NCBI GenBank assembly: GCA_035235625.1
Contig: CP141142.1
Location: forward strand, 14,538,995-14,602,994
DNA: 64,000 nucleotides
Origin: Saururus chinensis
Lineage: Eukaryota; Streptophyta; Magnoliopsida; Piperales; Saururaceae
Direction of reading: 5' to 3'
Part shown: piece after piece, positions 1-12,949 of the stretch
Position numbering within the stretch: position 1 is the first letter of the stretch
Layout of the letters: every line of letters starts with the position of its first letter
Program-made: the position numbers and the translations under genes
The notes under the pieces: generated by a model
Seen by the model: only the letters and a program-made list of their open reading frames with translations
What the model was told of the DNA's origin: nothing
The model's database searches: none

Positions 1-868
1 ATCCACAGTTCAAATGATTCTGCCTTAAATAATCATTAGTTCGGCTTTCCTTATGTATCCTTAGTTAGCATTTTAATAATTATCTTTTTGGGCTCTTTTT
101 ACATCTTGTTTAACAAGCCACTCTATCTTAAGTTATTACTAGTGCTGTAGACACTAAATATAAATTTTATAAATATTTTAGTTTGAAGTGTAATATGCAT
201 TCCTGCTAATGTATGAGGAATTTATTGGCTGTTTGACATATACTTTCTCTTGGATTGGTCCTCTTTTAAATTCTGTCTGCACTGAGCTTGAGTGCCAATG
301 TAGGGATTAATTCTGTTTTTTTTTCATTATCTAAGATCTAAATATTAGTAGTCTTCATGTATGATTTCTGGAAATTGTGATTACTGTTTATGAGTTTGTT
401 TTGTTGCATCTTTTGAGTTAATGCAAGCCACTCTATCTTAAGTTATTACTAGTGCTGTAGACACTAAATATAAATTTTACAAATATTTTAGTTTGAAGTG
501 TAATATGCATTCCTGCTAATGTATGAGGAATTTATTGGCTGTTTGACGTATACTTTCTCTTGGATTGGTCCTCTTTTAAATTCTGTCTGCACTGAGCTTG
601 AGTGCCAATGTGGGGATTAATTCTGTTTTTTTTTTCATTATCTAAGATCTAAATATTAGTAGTCTTCATGTATGATTTCTGGAAATTGTGATTACTGTTT
701 ATGAGTTTGTTTTGTTGCATCTTTTGAGTTAATGCAAACTTCCATGTTAGCAAGTTCCAGAGTTTCCGACAAAAAAAAAACACTTTCAGAGTTTCATAAT
801 CTGGTTTCCAAAATAATGGGAAAGTCGATTATCTAACTAGGATGGTTTAAACTTTACATTTGTTGCAG
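1..868 (+). other. Intron upstream of the first visible TORTIFOLIA1-like exon
   Basis: AT-rich, non-coding sequence ending in a clear acceptor (TTGCAG, 863-868) before the exon at 869. It is read as the 3' part of an intron because the exon starts in the middle of a HEAT-repeat domain, so earlier exons must lie left of the window. Its main content is a 310-bp tandem duplication (114-734). Confidence 0.8.
114..734. repeat. 310-bp tandem duplication inside an intron
   Basis: The block at 114-423 is repeated head to tail at 424-734. The copies start with the same CAAGCCACTCTATC string exactly 310 bases apart and differ by only a few substitutions and one extra T in a poly-T run. Such similarity indicates a recent duplication. 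It lies wholly in intron sequence, so it should not change the protein. Confidence 0.95.
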
Positions 869-3800
869 GTAGGAGCTATTGCACCTCAGAATTTGCCTAT
901 TTTGATGCAAGGTATTCACGAATGCCTTGAGAATACTGATTGGGCCACTCGAAAGGCAGCTGCAGACACTTTAAGTTCTCTTGCATCCCATTCAGCCCAT
1001 TTAGTTGCAGAAGGTGCTTCTTCAACCATATCTGCACTAGAAGCTTGCCGTTTTGATAAGGTGTACTACATAATACTTGTCATGTTTGTGAATTTCTCTT
1101 TGTTTGGCATTCTAATATTATTCTCTCTTTAAAGAAGTACACCAATAAACAAATTTTCTATAATGTATACTTACAGGTGAAACCTGTTAGAGATAGCATG
1201 ACAGAGGCATTACAATTATGGAAAAAGATTGCTGGAAAGGGCGAAGACGGAATTGTTGAAGACCGAAAAGCTTCTCATGGTACATACTTTGCAACATTTT
1301 TTCTTAGAGTTCTATTTATGTATATATCATGTCCCAAATAAGCTTGTCTATATATATGCAGTAAGTAATGACCCAGAAGCAGGCAGTTCTGTGAAACTTG
1401 AAATCCATAGGTTAAGTGCATCTGAAAGCAAATTGATCTCCTCACCAAAGGATGCCACATCGCTTACTTCTGATTTACAAATGAAAGCCAAAGGTAGCTC
1501 TATTTCAGACAAGACAGTTGGGATACTAAAGAAGAAAGCTCCATCTTTGACTGATAAAGAGTTAAATCCTGATTTCTTTCAAAAGCTTGAAACAAGGGGT
1601 TCTGGTGATTTGCCTGTTGAAGTAGTGGTACCTCGTGGGTCTGTTCACTCTTCACAAACACAAGCTGCAGAAGAGGCAGAGCAGAACTGTGCTGATTCAA
1701 AGGGCAGATCAAATTGCAATGGGACTTCTCAGAATGAGTTTGCTGTAAATAATTACAATGCAGAGAGGACATCAGGGGTGTCTTCAAGGCTGCAGGACAT
1801 GGATGGCTATTCCCAAGATAATAAATCACTAGAGCAAAGGGTCTTTAAAGGCAGAGATTTGAAATCAAAAGGTCTGGATGTTGACGAGGGTGGTGATATC
1901 AATCCAAGAGACTTGGGTGGGATCCGTCTGAATTTATCCAAAATGGATGGCCAATCTGATGGTTCCTTTGTCAATCACAAGGGGAACTGGTTAGCGATCC
2001 AAAGGCAATTAGCCCTCCTTGAGAGACAACAAGTCAATATCATGAATATGTTGCAGGTTTGCACTTAATTAATTAAATTTGTTATACTAGAAATTTTATG
2101 TACACTTCTCTGTTGTAGATATTGCTGATTCTTTACAATGTTGCTTCTTATACTGTATTTTCTTAAATGTTTGCATTTATTGATATAACAAATAGTAAAT
2201 CAATGAGTTGGAAACTAAAAACAGAGTTGTACTTTGGTGGTACTTGAGTTGTTCTTTTCTTCCTGTAGTTTCTTTGGGTGTTTGAATGTGAATTTTATAA
2301 TCCTATTGTTGTTACTATTTCAATACATTAGTACTTAATTCTATGTTGTTGGGAGGAGGCAATAGTTACTAGCAAGGTTCGGAATCTCAGCAAGATCTCG
2401 CAAGTCCTAGCCTAGATTTTGCTTCTTGGACAGTTATCAAGAGAAAAGCCCAAGTAAATGGTTTCATGATGGTGTGTTTCCAAGTCTTAGCGAGATCTCA
2501 AAAATTTTGATAGGACCATGCATTGTTTTTTTTTTAGATCTCAGTGAGATCTTGCCCACCAGCGTAAACTTCATCTATCCTATTTCAAGCAGCTGAATTT
2601 ATGCTTTAACAGGATTTCTGTATTTTCTATTACCTGCTTCAACAGCAGGACTGCATGGTTTCTGTTACCTGCATTAATAGCCTGCTCTCTCATAAGATGA
2701 GAAACAGGATTCTTGCCGTGCTCAAGTTTTAGATATACTTAGATATACTAAAGATTATTTGAGTGAACTCTGATATAAAAGAAACTTGAGCTTATCCTAT
2801 CTAAAAGAGCAGTCTGGATTTGAGATATATTAGTTATAAGATAGTTAGCGGAACATTATATACAGTTATATTTGTCACAAAGAAACAAAAATTGACTGAA
2901 AGTTTGGTAAGTTAGTTTTGACTTCTGAGTAAAGCAATACTCTCAAAGTAATGATATATTTATAAACCATTACGTTTATGTTGTGAGAGTTTAAATAGAG
3001 TTCTCCGTCCTGATCACTAATTGATATGATTGTAAACTGATTAAAGAGAGCAGTGCCTGAGAAGATTTATCCGTCTTTTTTCCGGAGTCCGCCCCTCTCT
3101 TCCTCTAAACCAAGGTGGAGGAATCTCTTCTCCAACTCTCCTTCCTCTACATCTATTCCTCATTTTTCAAGTATTAATCCAAACCATCAATCAAGATTCC
3201 AAATGACATCCTTGAATTGGAAGCCCAGAGATGGACGTTCACCCTTGGCAAGTGGCCCTACTTTGTACAGTTGAAGTCGATTCGCACGAAGGTATGGAAA
3301 TTAACTGGTTCTTTCGAGGTGCAGTCACTAGCAGATGGCTTCTTCTTATTTAAGTTCGAGAACAAACAAGATTGTGTGAAAACCCTTAATTCTGCCATAT
3401 GGTCAGTCTATGATCACCCTCCTATTCTTTGAAGATGGGCTTCAAGTGCAATTAGAGAGATCATTAAAATGATCCCATTATGGGTGCAATTTCCTCACTT
3501 TCTGCTTCAATATTGGTCAGTGAAAAATTTGGGAATTGTCTTTAGCAATTTAGAAGTTCCGCTTCACTGTGACTCCCCTACAGAAAATTGGAGTCGTCTC
3601 TTGTGTGCTAGCGTGTGCATAGAAATCAAGTCAGGGTTTACGTACCCTAGCCGTGTTAATATTGAATGCGATGATGGTTCAATCTTCCCTCAAGAGGTTT
3701 CATATGAATGGAAGCCAGTATCATGTTCTAAATGTCATTCATTTGACCATGTTGCTGAGGTTCAAGTTCCTCAGTGCTGGAAGACAACATGGCTCGGTAT

Positions 3801-6800
3801 GTGAGTTCCATGGAGAGGATGACTTATGTGGATGCCCAATCATCAAGTTCTCCTTTGTTGGAGCAACTGGCTTTGGTCCCTTTTGAGGGCTTACATGAAT
3901 CTGCATCACTAGATATCTGTTTTGAACCTCTGACTGAAATGGAAGCTCCTAAACCCTAATAATTCTCCTTGCATTGTGTCATGTTGATTTCAATATACCA
4001 TTAGTTTGGGAAAGCCGCATTTCACACATGAGAAGGTCCTGCTGGTGTTGGTCTCCACGGTAGTTATAGAGTCCCCTACAATCTCTCCACCAAATTGCGT
4101 GGAATTGGCCAGTGTTTGTGTTCCAGTTCAAACTGACACTCCTACAAATCCTCACTCTGATTTGGCAGGTTGCCCTCCCTCTCCAATTAAGGACTAGTCA
4201 AACAAGGTAGGGGAGCCTCCAATCAAAATTCATCTCAAAATGACAACTGAATTGCACCAAGAAAGAATGCAAGCTTATCGTGGAGTAGAGAATAGCTCTT
4301 CTAGATATTCTGGCTCCTTCAATCTCGTTGTTGATTTTGCAAGGTCTAAGTCAGTTGGCAACTCCAATGCTTATGACGATTTGGCCATCATAGATGGGTA
4401 TGATGGGGTCCATGTTTAAGAAAAATATTTTGAAGAGGATGATGAGTATAATGCGCCAATCAATAATTTTTGTCAGTAATTGGCAAAAAATCAAGCCAAG
4501 AAACCTAATAAGAAAGGAGGCTGACACCAGTCTAATCTTAAAGTTGCTATGTATTGAATCTTTTGTATCCTTAGGTTTTTGCCTTCCACTTTCATGGTGA
4601 TTTAGCTTGAAGGTAGGTTATTATTAATGTAACATGTATTGTATCCTTCCTTTCTTTTGCTTAGTAAAAATTTTTACATACCCAAAAAAATACCTATTTA
4701 CCTAATGTTAAATTATACTTTCTCATCACCTAGCCAAAAAAAACAGTATGCTTATCAAGTTTGAGATATTTTGCTTGGTAGTTTGGTAAGATAAAATCTA
4801 TTCAATAGAGAAATATTAATACTGAGTATAGATCTCTTATTTTTGGCAGACCGGGATTGGAACTGAGACTGAGATGGCAAACCTTGGTTACTAGTTTCCT
4901 CAATTACAAGTTTCGAAGGTCGTAGCAGAACTATAAGAGCGATGAAACTATTGTGACAATTTTATTGAGAAGAAAATGCTAGATTTGACAACATATGGTT
5001 CGTGCTTATAATGAACATAAAGTATGCCACTAAATGGCCGTTTTAGTAGCCTCTTAGTACCATTGTGTGCATTATAGTTTTCAATTTAGACTATGATGCT
5101 TAACTTTTAAGAGTGGACCATGTAAACGTTCTCATGTCTGTGCAATAGGTATCCTGTTTTCTGAGAATGAAATTTTTGCTATTTAGCTTCATTTGAATTT
5201 TGTTTATATTCATATATGTACATGTAACATGTTTGTACTGACATTTAGAATAGCTGTTAGTAGTTTGGAAAGTAAGCTATACTGGGGCAGATGCAGCTGT
5301 GACCAGAGGGGATGGTGTCATATGTGGGGATTAATTGTTAGAGTTGGGCCATTATACCATTTAAGTTTTCAGCCAGATTTTAATGCTTGAAATTGTTGGA
5401 GCATAAATGGTACCATGGAGATTGATGTCCAAACTCATGGAGATTGTGCTGAATTTGATGGCTTGCCATCATGAAAGGTTCTTTTTTAATGCCCCCTACC
5501 TTCCCCCACCCCCCACACAAAACCCCCCTGGTCCCAGCCCACCTAGCTTTTGTAAGGTATGGAAGTTGTACCAACAATTTTTTTTAATTAGTACTAGTAT
5601 TTAAAATTTTCTTATAAATATCATAATCATAATCAAGTAGCGCTTTTTCCCAACAATTGAGGTCGGCAACATGAATCTTATGCCTCCATTATAGCTTATT
5701 TTGTGCCAACTCTTTTGTAAAAAAATAACATAGCCATATCTTTTTTTATTAACTCCACTTTTGGTATCATTTGAAATTTTCCTTGTAAATATACAAGACA
5801 TATATGTTCTCAATTTTGAATGTGTGCTTTTGGATTGCAGGATTTCATGGGAGGTTCCCATGATAGCATGGTAACTCTTGAAAATAGGGTTCGTGGTCTT
5901 GAGAGAGTTGTTGAGGATATGGCCCGAGATTTATCACTATCCCAAGGAAGGAGGGCTACTAATTTTATGATGGGATATGAAGGACCATCTGCTAGACCAT
6001 TGAGTAAGTATAATGGTCTTTCTGACTATTCTAGTGGCAAATTTGGCAGGGGTGGCGATGGGATGCGTCTGCCTTTTGGAGAGAGGTTACTTTCATCTGA
6101 CGGAATTGTTTCAGGACTGAGAGGAAGAGAGCCTTCTTGGAGATCTGATGTACCAGAATCTTGGGATTCCTATGGTTATGGGTCTTTAAGGAATATTATC
6201 TCTACCACAAGAAAAGGTGTTAATGGTTCTTCGGATGATGTGAGATTATCTAAATATGAGCAAGATGGGGACCAGGCTGGTACTAGAAGAGCCTGGGACA
6301 AAGGGGTGGGACCTGTTAGACTTGGTGAAGGACCTTCTGCTCGTAGTGTGTGGCAAGCTTCAAAGGATGAAGCGACTCTGGAAGCTATACGGGTGGCTGG
6401 GGAGGACAATGGAACTTCTAGAACTGGGCCGCGTGTAGCTGTTCCTGAGTTGGAGGCTGAATGTGTAGGAGATGGCAATGCAAACAAGGAGCGAGGTCCT
6501 CTGTGGGTTTCATGGAGCAGTGCCATGGACTCACTTCATGCGGGTGATGTTGATTCTGCTTATGCTGAACTTTTGTCAACAGGAGATGATGTATTGCTGA
6601 TGAAGTTGATGGATAGAACCGGGCCGGTACTAGATCAGCTTTCAAATGAGATAGCAAGTGAAATTTTGCATATAGTCGGGCAATATCTTCTAGATCAGAA
6701 CTTGCTTGATGTTGCATTGTCCTGGGTTCAGCAGGTATGTGTTCTTCATTTTATAAAATTTATCTTCATATTTTTATTGTGTTCAATGTGATAATTTATG

Positions 6801-9800
6801 TTTCTTTTTCCTGTTCTTAAAACCTTTGCATGTGTGTGCATGCATGAGTGTTTGTATACCATTATAAGAAATTTGTCATGAATAAAAGAATGTAAAAAGA
6901 GGATATATTGGATGGGAGTGAGAATGAGATTATTTTTGCTCATGAGAATAGAGCAGTGGTCCAAAATTTAGCCATGGAAAGTTAAGGAATTTTTACATCT
7001 ATGCATAACTTACAATCATGGACTGCAATGGACAACTCACAATTTGAGTGAAAGTAAAAACATTAGTATGGAGATTAATGTGACAACCACCTGCCATCAG
7101 CAAGAAATGCCACGTGCGCCATGATTCGCTGGTTTCATGCTCATGCACAAGTCCTTTGCTCAAATGCGAGACTTGTGCTTTCATAGTTGTGCATGTTCAG
7201 CTAGCAGTTCTAGGTGCGAGCGATTATGGCATTTTCATAATATGAAACTAACAGTGATTGAGTAATATATTTTCAGTGTAAAAATTTATATTTAGAAAAT
7301 GCTGAAGTGGGATGAATTAAAAATAGCCATTTGGACTTCAGTGTAAAAATTGATGTCTTAAAACTTGATATGAATGTTGCACCAGCCAAGAGACTGGTTA
7401 CCCTTTTTAGATATAACGATCAGTTCTGCTGGTTCATCCTGTTAGGGCATTTTTATCAGGATTAGAAAAAGGCATGTGTGGGGCATGACTCAACGTGAGG
7501 AGCCCTAGAAGCATCACAGATGCACTGGAATAGGTTTCTAAAAGCATACGCTTCAACCTGTGAGGCGCACATGAGGTGCATGCCCACATTGGGTGGGCTG
7601 GGTTGCCAGGCCTTTTTTTTTATTTAAAAAAGGCCACAGCATCCTCCTGGCTGCATGCCCCTGCCTTGGCCGGCTGTTGGCCTGCACTTGCTCGGCTGTG
7701 ACGAGGCCTAGGCGGCCGCGGCTGGGGTACTGGGCCTGGGTCTCTGCCTAGCGGGCCTGCCTGTGCCAGCCTGCAGCCCATTGGTAGTGGGCCTTCATCC
7801 AATGGGCCTAGAAACCGAGGTCCTGCACTGCCTGCTCTCTCCAGCGGGCCAGTGTGGGCTGGACCCACTACAGTAGCGCCAGGCTCAAGTCTGGCCCGCT
7901 GCAGTGGGCCATGGCCCGGTCCGTACTTTTGCCATTCCTAGCCCTATTCAAGGTTCATACTTCCATTATTTTTGTTGAAGACAAATGAAGCAGGTGTATA
8001 GTTCTTTTTTCTGAATCATTTACCATATTCTTTGAATTGATTACTGAAAAATCTATTTTTGACTTTTCTTATTTCTAAAAAGTTTCACCGTCAAAGTCAT
8101 CTTTCATTTTGCTGTTGGTTATCCGCTCTATAGTGGTCGGTTCTTTGGCTTTTTTTCTTGATTGACTCCCGAGTTCTGATCATGCTGGCTGGTCCTGCTC
8201 TTCCTCACTAAGTTGCTGGCTTTTTTTTCTTGATCAGCTCCCGACCATGCTTGCTGGTCTGGCTATAACTCTCACTTGTCATTTAAGTGTGAACCTTCAT
8301 TCTTTGGAATGACTGTCCTGTTTATCTGACACACATCAACTGTTGACTTAGGCTCTCATTTCTGTGCTCCCTTTTTTAGTTTGGGTCTGCTAAGTGGGGC
8401 TTTTCATTCTCCCCTTTCCTCTTCTCTTCCATGTGTCAGGGGGTCGGCGTGCTCTCTTTTGTACACACTTAGCACATGGTGGCATAAACTCACTTAGTTT
8501 GTGTTGGAATTGTTTCACTAATCTGCCACTTGGAAGCCCTTAAACTACCTCTCATTAAGGATTTGGCAGAAAAATATCACCATTACTTCTTCCATTAATT
8601 TCGGCTACAAAGAGTTATTTTTATTGGAAAAAACTAGCCAGAGCTGCAGCTTTTAGTGAGCTGCAGCTTCTAAAGCTGTGGCTCTGGCTAGACATCCTCA
8701 TATAGTAATTGTCTTGTATGTTCGCTTTTCCTTCTTAGCATAAGATACATATCTTTATCATTTTAACAATGTTTTAATCAATTTTTGATATTTTTATTTA
8801 TTGTCTTATTTATTTTACCTGGATACTACTTATGCCTTGCAGCTTATGCCTCACATTTTTGGAATTAGAGCTCCTTGAGGCTTGCCGCAAGCTCACCACT
8901 GATTTAATAATAAAATGATATAAAAGGGAAGAAATTTTGAACATTCTAGGCATAATCATGTAAGACAAGAAACAAATGCAAAATGATAACATCTAAAATG
9001 CCAATAAAAAATTATCCAGTATAACATCCATAAGAAAAGATGTGTTAAGGATGGCTCAATTAAACATATACAACTTATACGAGTATCTGCTGATTTATGT
9101 ATGCAAATTTGAATTGCATGAAATTCAAAACCCTTCAAACTGGGGAAATTCTGGTCATTAACAAATCATTATTTCTTTCTCTGATAAATTCCATCGCTTT
9201 ATCAGTTTAGAAAAGTAAAACCTGATATTTGTCTGAATTTTATGATTAGAGTTGCCACCTGGACCTTATAGTTGATTCTTACTTCGAGTCGGGACTCAAT
9301 CCTTGTTTTTCACCCTAATCTAACGCCAAAATTATAGTTGGAATGTTGTGCTACCTGACATGCTAGTGGACTCAGAGTTTGATCTTACTCAGTCTAATAG
9401 GGAGCATTCATTGTCCACAACCAGCAATAAATTTGAGCTTTGTCTCTCTTCTGGAACCTTACACTCTGGTGGAGAAGCAAAACAGTTGGTCATAACTCTT
9501 AATAGTTTGTGTGGCACGGCTGCACGAGTGGGAGCATGGGGAATGATGATGCCATTGACTTTTGTGCTCCCCTTGCACTGAAGCGGGTGTTTCTGATTGG
9601 CAAAAGTACGGATCAAGCCTTTAGGCTAACACCCTCAATGACTCGTGTCACCCTGGAGCATGAGGGTTTTCTTGTCACTATGCTTGGGGTTGTAGCCTGT
9701 AGTTTGAACAAGGGTTGTGGTTCTTAATTTGAACAAGTGGAGCAGGATGGTACCCCAAGACCTCTGGGTAGACTCCCATATTCTAGTGATTGTGAACCTG

Positions 9801-11191
9801 GGGTTCCATCAAGGTGTCTGAGTTGAGTTTCATGCACCATTAATGGATCAATGTTATGCACTTGTCACTGCAAAGTACAATAGGGGTCATGCAGAAGACG
9901 ATGATGCATTCGAGTCTGGGTTGGTCCACATGACGAGTTGATCACAATTGCTTGTTTATGACATGGCAAATGTGGAGGTGCTTTTCTTCTCACTGAGGTT
10001 TGTATACTGCATTTTCCGGGGACAATATACTCCGTTATATGGGCTTTTTTTTGGCTTTACCTGCTTCAGGTGTTGCATCAACACTTGCTGGCTGCCACCA
10101 GTTTCTAAATTTCCAGGAAGCGCTAATACCTACAGTCCTTACAGCTGTTGGGGCTTGTACACAAGCAATTTGTGAGCCTGTAGTGTAGCATATTTTACAA
10201 TCTCCATGGGCATTGCATTGATAGCCACAGCTGTGATGGTTATGACCCGCCAACTTAGGCTCATTTACTTGGTTGTTTGGCTAGTCTTTACTATTTGTTA
10301 GTAGCTAATGGCCCATACAGGAGTACTTGTGTTTAAGGAGCCATTATCCTCTCATTTCTATGTAATGAAGAATTAAGTTTCCCTAATCTCAAGTCTCTCT
10401 CCCTATTGTCACTGATCTCCCCCCTTTCTTCCCCTTCTGTCTCACACTCCTAGTGTTCAACAGAAGGCCTATTGTCCGCTTATTCTAATTTCCCCATCTC
10501 ATCCCCAATCTTCCTTAATCTCTCCTCTCTTAGCCCTAAGATCTCCCTTAATCTCCCTCATTCCCTTTTTTTTCCTTAAGAGTAATATGTGGATGGAGAT
10601 GCTCTGAGGAGCACTTTTCTACCCATGCTGCTAGGAATTGTTATACTAGCCATCTCTGTACAAATTTTGCAGTAGAGATTGCTGACTGGACAGCTACCAT
10701 TTTATCTGCTTAGTAAGGAAGTTACTTCATTGCTCTTCCTACTTTATGAGATCAAATGAGATGATCCTCACCATTTTTGGAAAGAGTGCGTCTTTATTTT
10801 TTAACTAGGTTTTGGTGATACTATTCATAGTCTCATCTATTAATATATTTCTAAATATGTTTTTCGCATGGTAATATGTTTCCAAATATTTTACTTGAAC
10901 TGGTTTCAAATTTTTTTATTATTAATGGTCATCTCAAACGTTTTCACGCAAGAAAAATTGTTTATCGGGTTCTGAAACTTTCCTTGTGCCTTGCAGTTGA
11001 CAGAGTTGGTTATGGAAAATGGTGCCGAGTTCTTGGCCATTCCTGTGGAAATCAAAAGGGAGATGTTGATGAGTTTGCATGATGCGTCAGGGATTGATCT
11101 TTCTGAAGATTGGGAGGGGGCAACAGCTGAACAACTCATGATTCAGTTGGCATCAACTTGGAGAATTGACTTGGAGGAGTTGGGGAAGTAG
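869..11191 (+). CDS. TORTIFOLIA1/SPIRAL2-like microtubule-associated protein, 3' part (five exons)
   Basis: Plant-specific protein that binds cortical microtubules and controls their dynamics and the direction of organ growth. Visible exons are 869-1060, 1177-1279, 1362-2056, 5841-6734 and 10997-11191 (stop TAG). All junctions are GT-AG and keep one frame, giving 692 residues. Residues 1-98 are HEAT-type helices (GIHECLENTDWATRKAAADT). A long polar, probably disordered stretch follows. A coiled-coil-like segment (LALLERQQVNIMNML then LENRVRGLERVVEDM) spans the exon 3/4 junction. The last 150 residues are the conserved C-terminal domain (SAMDSLHAGDVDSAYAELL to the final exon). The N-terminal HEAT region is outside the window. 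The two long introns (3784 and 4262 bp) are swollen by transposon debris. No stop or frameshift interrupts the exons, so the gene is probably functional. Which family member (TOR1, SP2L or a TOR1-like protein) cannot be told. Confidence 0.9.
2057..5840 (+). other. 3.8-kb intron 3 of the visible part, containing LINE debris
   Basis: It begins at the GT after TTGCAG (2051-2056) and ends at the ATTGCAG acceptor before 5841. Around 2380-2570 are several scattered copies of a GATCTC/GAGATC motif, which look like a decayed short repeat. The centre (about 3050-4680) is a LINE ORF1 relic. From 4700 to 5840 there is AT-rich sequence in which no gene is recognised; a C-rich tract sits near 5490-5540. 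Confidence 0.8.
3053..4530 (+). pseudogene. Degenerate LINE ORF1 (DUF4283 / CCHC zinc-knuckle type)
   Basis: Reading across frames gives the plant non-LTR retrotransposon ORF1 layout. There is a DUF4283-like core (frame at 3217-3432; GFFLFKFENKQDCVKTL), then IPLWVQFPHFLLQYWS (3469 onward), then a YEWKPVSCSKCHSFDH zinc-knuckle start near 3700. After that come an acidic stretch and a tail near 4430-4530. Stops and frameshifts split it into at least four pieces, and a GAAGATGG junction at 3431 breaks the first two. No reverse transcriptase follows, so ORF2 is missing and the copy is dead. The A-rich tail near 4670-4690 could be the 3' end. It lies in sense orientation in the TORTIFOLIA1-like intron. 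A retrocopied DUF4283 host gene is a less likely alternative. Confidence 0.65.
7440..7960. repeat. GC-rich intronic patch rich in GGGCC motifs, probable transposon fragment
   Basis: A sharp island of high GC in otherwise AT-rich intron. GGGCC/GGCCC strings recur many times between 7740 and 7915 (for example AGTGGGCCTT, AATGGGCCTAG, CAGTGGGCCATGGCCCGG). The frames are proline-rich and look like by-products of composition. An inserted repeat fragment is the simplest reading; no terminal repeats were found. Confidence 0.4.
8634..8691. repeat. Short intronic inverted repeat (hairpin)
   Basis: Arms 8634-8655 (CTAGCCAGAGCTGCAGCTTT...) and 8671-8691 pair with two mismatches and a loop of about 15 bases. 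The loop repeats the GAGCTGCAGCTTC motif of the left arm. It could be the core of a small MITE. It is short for a plant microRNA precursor. Confidence 0.7.
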
Positions 11192-12949
11192 AACTTTGTC
11201 ATGATACCGTCCATTGTTTCTTTTACTAGTCTGCTTCATGATGCAAACAGATATACTTGTCACGGTATATTTGATTGCAAAATCACTTCCATTGTGTAGC
11301 GCATGAGACATGTTTTCTTTATTAATGTGATATATGTTGATGTCTGCCAAAGGTCGTGTGAAATAATTGCAGTACTTGCTTTACAATAATATCTTACAGC
11401 ATTCTACAATAGAGCAATTTAAACAGGTTTCATAAACAGAAAAAGCCTCTTAGGAGGGTTCTGCTGTGCTAAAGAGGGGGAGATCAACTCCCAGTTTTGG
11501 TAGAACATCCTCCCCAGTGTTCATATGGCCCGGAGCATGTGAATCCTTGTGACCTGATAGGACCTAGTCCTTGCGGCTATTGCGTTTCCAAGATGGGCGA
11601 GTTGTTACTGACCCATCTTCCTTGACATGAGCATTATTGGGTTCTGCCAATTTTGGGGGGGGATATCAATTGTAAAACGAGCTTTAAAATGGAGTTGCAA
11701 TCAATATTTTGAAGGATACGAGTGAACTGTATCGCTCAAGATACAAGGCTAGCCATCATATTAGCACAGTAATAGCTCTAATCAATTTCTCCTATTTAAC
11801 GTACTTGAGTGGCTCTTTGAACTTTTCCCCAATTCTGAAACTGATGTTTGTATCAGCTCAGGCTCAAATGAAAGTTGCTCTTGAGTTTTTTACACTAGCT
11901 TCTGGAGTTCAATCGTGGCTTATATCCATTCGGCACTTTAACTGAATTTGGCAGTGTTCATGGCAGCTTATTTTGGAAGTAGTTCAGTTTACAAATGAAA
12001 ATATGCTCACAGCACACAATGATCCACTGGCCCCATCCTTGGGTCTGCATGTGCGTCATTGCATCACTGCGTTGCGGAACGTAGCATTTCTCTTGCACAA
12101 AAAGTAGTTTATGGGCGTAGGATGTTTATATGCACTACTTTAGTTGCGATTTCATTTATGTAACTGATTATGAATTGGATTTGGACTTAGTTTGTAGAAA
12201 AAATTGGAGAATGTCTGAAGAACGAGTACACTCAGTTCTCTTAAATGCTTTAACTATCGATTAAGGAAAAGCTACCAAAGCTTTCCTCAGTTTTTAGTTT
12301 CCTTTTATACCTTATTTTGAGGGAGAAGATTTTCTTGTTCCTGACTAACAATGAGCCCAATGTGAGCTATGTATGGTTTAGGTTTTATTTATGAGATAGA
12401 TAGTACATATACTATTGCATATTAGTGTTGGTATTATTTACATAATGTGTATTAGTGTGTACGTTGTTGATCTTAAATATCAATATTTTCCTTGCATAAT
12501 TTACAGTGGGCTTATTGTCATTGGGGAGCATGAAAAACTCTTACCATTTTGAGTGTGTACGTCATTGGATGTAAAAGACATAAAAATAAAAACACCTTCC
12601 CACCTCATTTTAAAACTAGAAAGCGAAAGGGGCACTTGTTTGATAATACTTATTTTGTTAAATGGATTTATGAGATTTTCGTTAAAAATCATATTAGGTT
12701 GGGACTATTGGAGATATCATTGAGGGAGAAAATGTCTCTTTTGGTCTTCAAACCCATTTATGACCCCATATCATTAATCCTTGTTGATTCATGACTCCAT
12801 TTCCCATCCCATCGTCTCATCTCTCTTACAATGAGCCTAACATAAACTACACATGGGAACTGTCAATTCATGACATTAATGGTGCACAAGTTAGGACAAG
12901 TTAATGATAAGTATAATTTATATATTATTTTACTTTTATTTATTTTAAT
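11192..12949. other. 3' flank of the TORTIFOLIA1-like gene and AT-rich spacer
   Basis: The first few hundred bases after the stop at 11189-11191 should be 3' UTR, but no cleavage site can be fixed. The remainder is AT-rich with short unrelated open frames and no recognised gene. Confidence 0.6.

Larger units (their letters stand above)
6735..10996 (+). other. 4.3-kb final intron of the TORTIFOLIA1-like gene
   Basis: It runs from the GTATGT donor at 6735 to the CTTGCAG acceptor ending at 10996. It contains a GC-rich patch (7440-7960) and a hairpin (8634-8691). A stretch at 9240-10380 is of more even composition, with several short open frames of 70-80 codons that I could not match to any family. 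The rest is AT-rich with nothing recognised. Confidence 0.8.

Noticed and set aside
1500..1829. 109-codon minus-strand frame inside exon 3 of the TORTIFOLIA1-like gene
   Set aside because: Antisense shadow of a well-supported exon.
7620..7868. Glycine/proline/alanine-rich minus-strand frame
   Set aside because: By-product of the GC-rich patch; repeated GGGCC words give the same residues in several frames.
9348..10253. Possible protein-coding exon group in the last intron of the TORTIFOLIA1-like gene
   Set aside because: Several overlapping frames of about 70 codons on both strands, no domain and no splice model that joins them.
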